Source: Bacillus benzoevorans (GTDB taxonomy: Bacteria; Bacillota; Bacilli; Bacillales; Cytobacillaceae). From it: DNA of 64,000 nt. Both the position numbers and the translations under genes were made by a program. Shown piece after piece: positions 60,887 through 64,000 of this stretch; positions within the stretch are counted from its first letter, which is position 1; each line of letters opens with the position of its first letter. A model generated the notes under the pieces. It saw only the letters and a program-made list of their open reading frames with translations, was not told the DNA's origin and made no database searches. The stretch spans positions 62,001 to 126,000 of the forward strand of contig NZ_JACHGK010000004.1 in assembly GCF_014207535.1 (NCBI RefSeq). The letters run 5' to 3'.

Positions 60887-61939
60887 TTAACCTTTCCAAT
60901 GATAATCGATTGTTTTGGTAACCTTCTCAGAGCTTCTTGATTTGCTTCGTGAACTTTTGGAGGAATCTTTTGTTTTATTATCCTTATTTTTATTTTCGTT
61001 GGAGGAATTTTCTGCTTGGTTATTGTTTTGATTATTGTTTTGGTTGTTATTTTGGTTGTTATTTTGGTTGTTATTTTGATTATTGTTTTGCTGCATGGAT
61101 CCTTTTGCACCGGAACTAATGCTGCGGATGTGATATGGATGGATGCGCAATACTTCTTCATTGCTTACTAATGTATAGTGACCGCCTGAGTTTTCAACAA
61201 GTACACCTTCCATCGCCTCTGGACCACCACGGTTAATGGAAACCCATTTATGCTCTAAATGTTTAAAAACGCCGCCAAAGTCAGACGCATCAATAGCTTC
61301 CGGATAAACAATTTGCTGCTGATTATTATTGTTATTGTTGTTATTGTTGTTATCGTTGTTATTATTTTGATATTTACTTACACTTTTGATATGGTGAATA
61401 TTAAAGTAAACAATTCCGTCATCCTCTGTATAAAGATGGAGAAAGTCATTTTTCACTCCCAGTAATGCTCCATATTTTGATTCAGGACCACCCTGGTTAA
61501 TTTGAATCGTTTCACCTGCCAGCTGTTCCACTAGTTCTGCGAAGCTGTCGGCTTCAGAAAATTCCACTGTATCCTCCTGTTGTGACTGCACCATTTGCGC
61601 GGAGTTGGACTTTGAATCCTCGCTGATACTTTTGACATGCTGCGCCTGATAATAGACCACTGTATTATTATTGTTGTTATTATTGTTGTTATTATTGTTG
61701 TTATTGTTGTTATTGTTATTGTTATTATTATTGTTGTTGTTATTGTTAGCGTAAAGTGTCACATAATCTGATTTTACATCTAGTAAAGTACCTGTTTTTG
61801 ATTCTGGTCCTCCCCGATAAATTGTTACTGTTTTTCCTTTTAAAGACTCAAGAAACGAATGATATGATTGTGCTGCAGCACTCATAGTTTTCTCTTGTGA
61901 CGTGCTGTTTGGCTTAGCGGCTTCCCCATTGTTACTCAT
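60887..61939 (-). CDS. cotB: Spore coat protein CotB
   Basis: A 350-residue outer-coat protein close to CotB of B. subtilis. It has three copies of a small domain, each with a GGPES-like motif: YRGGPESKTG (about residue 41), NQGGPESKYG and NRGGPEAMEG, each ending in HVKSIS, HHIKSVS or HIRSIS. The first copy is split by 28 consecutive Asn (residues 65-92). A second Asn run follows the second copy, and six NNNQ units lie near the C-terminus before an SRSKSRSSEK basic tail. In B. subtilis the Ser-rich tail of CotB is phosphorylated by CotH. ATG at 61939 has AGGAGGA six bases upstream. Confidence 0.9.
   Translation of the reverse strand: MSNNGEAAKPNSTSQEKTMSAAAQSYHSFLESLKGKTVTIYRGGPESKTGTLLDVKSDYVTLYANNNNNNNNNNNNNNNNNNNNNNNNNNNNTVVYYQAQHVKSISEDSKSNSAQMVQSQQEDTVEFSEADSFAELVEQLAGETIQINQGGPESKYGALLGVKNDFLHLYTEDDGIVYFNIHHIKSVSKYQNNNNDNNNNNNNNNNQQQIVYPEAIDASDFGGVFKHLEHKWVSINRGGPEAMEGVLVENSGGHYTLVSNEEVLRIHPYHIRSISSGAKGSMQQNNNQNNNQNNNQNNNQNNNQNNNQAENSSNENKNKDNKTKDSSKSSRSKSRSSEKVTKTIDYHWKG
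61664..61747 (-). repeat. Poly-Asn codon tract in cotB
   Basis: 28 Asn codons in a row, an irregular mix of AAT and AAC, so it is not a simple trinucleotide slip product at present. Confidence 0.9.
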
Positions 61940-62061
61940 ATGAATCCTCCTTGTTATATATCCATATTGGTTATTAATACTGCATATATACGTATCACGG
62001 ACTGGTTTGGCATGAGAATTTCGCCTAAACAAGTTAAATTTCGCATTAGCCTATTGCTACT

Positions 62062-63153
62062 TTAATCCAAATGGCTAAGCTGGCTCTTGATATACCTGCT
62101 TCTTGCCTGAATAAAATCAATAATGATATCCGGTTCCTTTTCAAAAAGTTCTATTCTGTCCTTAACGTATTGGTCCCTCGCTACATATGGACGAATCAAG
62201 TGATACATCGTTTCGATTTTCGGTCTGAGAAACTCTGCCGTATACTGATTCGCCAAGATCTCCAGAAGCAGCTCCTTGTATCTCCTGCGAAAGGACGGGA
62301 CTGCCAAAAGCCTGGCTGTTAAAGTATTAAAGCCTTCAATCCGTACATAATCCTCGGGCATATCCTTTCCATTGACATCCCTGCCCCATGTGGCATCATA
62401 ATCCCATGGTATGATTTCGAAAAGCCCTGTTTGATCACTGCGGTATAAAGCATAGTTATGCACAAACCCATCATAATTTTGTGTCAGAACAACACCTGAC
62501 AGCCAGCGAAGGTACTGTTCAACGTTAAGGTATTGAATGATTTCCTTTTCAAACTCAAGTTTCGAAATGGTGTTGATTTTAATAATCAAATCCTGCAAAT
62601 AAAAGTCCGCTTCTTCACTTCCGCATTTTTTTTCATAACCAAATTCCAGCGACTGCTTTACTCCCTTATCCAAGTCACTCATTAAAGAAAAATTAGCATC
62701 GCCATCGACCGCATAAAATATAGCCCCTTTAGCCAAATTGCGCTTCGCTAAAAAGTATTCATCTACCGATTCCAATTCAAGATAAAGGCCTTCATTTTTC
62801 CCATTTATTTTTAGAAAAATAAAGCGGGACTCCGGCGACAGGCAGCCAATTTCAGAAAAAAAGTCTAATGATAATTTATTTCTGATATGAGAAATGTCTT
62901 TAAACTCAGCATTGAGGTGAACTTCCTTTGCCCTGAGGTACGTTTTCGGCTTGTAGAAGATAATATGGTAGGATTTTTTCTCGAAGCCGCGAATATGTGA
63001 TCCGCGGTAGGCGAAGTCAATATCAAGTTTTTTCTTGTTTATTTTTAAAACGGCTGGAAGCGGATCATCAATCCAAATATCCTTTCGCAGTTCCATGACA
63101 TCCTGCGGATGAATATACAGCTGATATTCAGGGACTGTCTTTCCAGAGGTCAT
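62062..63153 (-). CDS. cotH: Spore coat protein kinase CotH
   Basis: A 363-residue CotH-family atypical protein kinase, the length of B. subtilis CotH. CotH phosphorylates CotB and CotG in the coat. Kinase parts visible are FAYRGSHIRGFEKKSYHI (Lys region), NEGLYLELESVDEYFL, and the metal site IIPWDYDATWGRD, with LTQNYDGFVHNYALY before it. ATG at 63153 gives the family N-terminus (VPEYQLYIHPQDV) and has AAAGG nine bases upstream; the frame upstream to 63225 is less likely. Both substrates are encoded next to it. Confidence 0.93.
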   Translation of the reverse strand: MTSGKTVPEYQLYIHPQDVMELRKDIWIDDPLPAVLKINKKKLDIDFAYRGSHIRGFEKKSYHIIFYKPKTYLRAKEVHLNAEFKDISHIRNKLSLDFFSEIGCLSPESRFIFLKINGKNEGLYLELESVDEYFLAKRNLAKGAIFYAVDGDANFSLMSDLDKGVKQSLEFGYEKKCGSEEADFYLQDLIIKINTISKLEFEKEIIQYLNVEQYLRWLSGVVLTQNYDGFVHNYALYRSDQTGLFEIIPWDYDATWGRDVNGKDMPEDYVRIEGFNTLTARLLAVPSFRRRYKELLLEILANQYTAEFLRPKIETMYHLIRPYVARDQYVKDRIELFEKEPDIIIDFIQARSRYIKSQLSHLD

Positions 63154-63471
63154 ATTTGTCATCCTTTCTCTCGAGGCCATTCCGGTTGCCTTGTCATATG
63201 ATTCAGATTCAGGCTGAAAATACATTGAACGGCAATGATCCCAGCCTCCTAAAAGAAATAGCTTGCTAGTTTAATCCTATGAAGTATCTGTAGCAATGAC
63301 ACTATAAGATACTCGTCTATTTTTAATAAATTACGCGTTTGTCTCATGCAAGAAGAGGACAATATACGTACTTTAAGGTAAGAGGAGAAAATGTAAGATA
63401 GATATATTTGTCTTATAGGGATAATCAATGTGTTTCCATTTCTCCTATATAAAAATAAGGAGGTTAATTTT
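63154..63471. promoter_or_regulatory. Divergent cotH / cotG promoter region
   Basis: 318 bases without a gene between divergent coat genes. It should hold the late mother-cell (sigma-K, GerE) promoter of the cotG-like gene, but I could not place a convincing -10/-35 pair. Confidence 0.4.
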
Positions 63472-64000
63472 ATGGGTTTTTTCTCCAATCATGATATTCA
63501 GGAGGCCGTAGAAACCGCTAGACATCATCGACTAGACGATTTTCTTTTTCAAAATCCATTTGGCAAAAGGCGTTCCAAACGTCGAGAGGCGGTACAGGAA
63601 GAAATGTGTGTTGAGAGGAAGCAACATGAACCTGTTCAAGAAGAGCATGCTCAATGTGAACCTGTTCTCGCAGCGGTAGAGAATGAACGTGATACATGCC
63701 GAAGCAGGGATCGCCATAGAACCCGCGGTACGCGCAGAAGTTCTCGCCGTTCTTGCAGAAGTTCACGCCGCTCCGGCAGAAGCACTCACGGTACGCGCAG
63801 AAGTTCTCGCCGCTCTTGCAGAAGTTCACGCCGCTCTGGTAGAAGTTCACGCCGTTCTTGCAGAAGTTCTCGCCGCTCTGGTAGAAGTTCACGCCGTTCT
63901 TGCAGAAGTTCTCGCCGCTCTGGTAGAAGTTCACGCCGCTCTGGTAGAAGTTCTCGCCGTTCTTGCAGAAGTTCACGCCGCTCTGGTAGAAGTTCACGCC
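63472..64000 (+). CDS. cotG: CotG-like Arg/Ser/Cys repeat spore coat protein (5' part)
   Basis: Starts at ATG 63472, eight bases after AAGGAGG, and is open to the window end (176 codons seen). The first ~88 residues are a mixed head (MGFFSNHDIQEAVETARHHR, then charged, four Cys). From 63736 the sequence is heptads RSSRRSC and RSSRRSG, encoded by a 21-base repeat; about 12.6 units are visible, one degenerate (RSTHGTR). CotG of B. subtilis is likewise a Ser/Lys/Arg-rich repeat protein beside cotH and is phosphorylated by CotH. Here Arg replaces Lys and Cys recurs mostly every 14 residues. By place and composition it is the CotG counterpart, though the repeat sequence differs. Confidence 0.8.
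   Translation, partial: MGFFSNHDIQEAVETARHHRLDDFLFQNPFGKRRSKRREAVQEEMCVERKQHEPVQEEHAQCEPVLAAVENERDTCRSRDRHRTRGTRRSSRRSCRSSRRSGRSTHGTRRSSRRSCRSSRRSGRSSRRSCRSSRRSGRSSRRSCRSSRRSGRSSRRSGRSSRRSCRSSRRSGRSSR

Noticed and set aside
60874..61161. 95-residue minus-strand frame rich in TKIT repeats
   Set aside because: A shifted reading of the NNNQ repeats of cotB, without its own ribosome site.
63518..63997. 159-residue minus-strand frame of repeating FYQSGVNFCKNG units
   Set aside because: It is the complement of the CotG-like repeat gene; the plus-strand frame has the strong ribosome site and the coat context.
63736..64000. 21-base tandem repeat as a CRISPR array
   Set aside because: Units are contiguous, in frame and without spacers; they code for Arg/Ser heptads.
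1..64000. tRNA, rRNA, insertion sequence or prophage genes
   Set aside because: None could be recognised by eye; a short tRNA cannot be fully excluded without a covariance search.

Overview
The window comes from a spore-forming, low-to-mid GC member of the Bacillaceae. The first two thirds follow, with gaps, the gene order of the Bacillus subtilis yui-yum-yut-yun-yur-yus region. Spore coat genes, strong AGGAGG ribosome binding sites and frequent TTG/GTG starts agree with this. It is unlikely to be B. subtilis itself: thrC is missing between hom and thrB, a SufR-like regulator and glpX are inserted in the yut block, and the hexuronate genes at 43-60 kb are not in that order. No rRNA, tRNA, insertion sequence, prophage or CRISPR array was seen. 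Comparisons with B. subtilis are from memory, not from a search.

Region by region. (1) 0-6.6 kb: yuiC (partial), yuiB, two type-II NADH dehydrogenase-like flavoproteins (yumB, yutJ), and Fe-S or thiol proteins (yutM, yuzB, yuzD, yutI). (2) 6.7-22 kb: hom-thrB, yutH, pgpA-like yutG, yutF, a SufR-like regulator, yutE, glpX with two small genes, yutD, yutC, lipA, lytH and yunB-E. (3) 22-27.4 kb: the sufCDSUB operon behind a Fur-like box. (4) 27.7-33.6 kb: metNIQ under a SAM-I riboswitch, metY, a YusD-like protein, a Toprim protein and gcvH. (5) 33.6-41.8 kb: yusI, fadNAE for fatty acid beta-oxidation, small spore proteins and a RodA-like gene. (6) 41.9-43.7 kb: a candidate small RNA, a TerC-family manganese exporter under a yybP-ykoY riboswitch, and a 49-residue ORF behind a Fur-like box.

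(7) 43.7-60.1 kb is a catabolic island. It has two Gfo/Idh/MocA oxidoreductases and two TIM-barrel isomerase-like proteins in one operon, an AraC regulator, a GPH-type symporter, a GH3 enzyme, a HAD hydrolase, the glucuronate branch uxaC-uxuA-uxuB plus kdgA, and GntR and IclR regulators. A GTATAC-centred motif recurs at the promoter of every transcription unit in the island, which suggests one regulon. The gene set suggests import of an intact glucuronide-like compound, cleavage inside the cell, and degradation of the uronate to KDG. The linkage cleaved and the roles of the oxidoreductase/TIM-barrel pairs are unknown; this is the best candidate here for an undescribed system.

(8) 60.1-64.0 kb is a spore coat locus: a CotB-like Sm-fold protein, CotB with a 28-Asn run, CotH kinase and, divergently, a CotG-like protein of Arg/Ser-rich heptads that runs off the window end.
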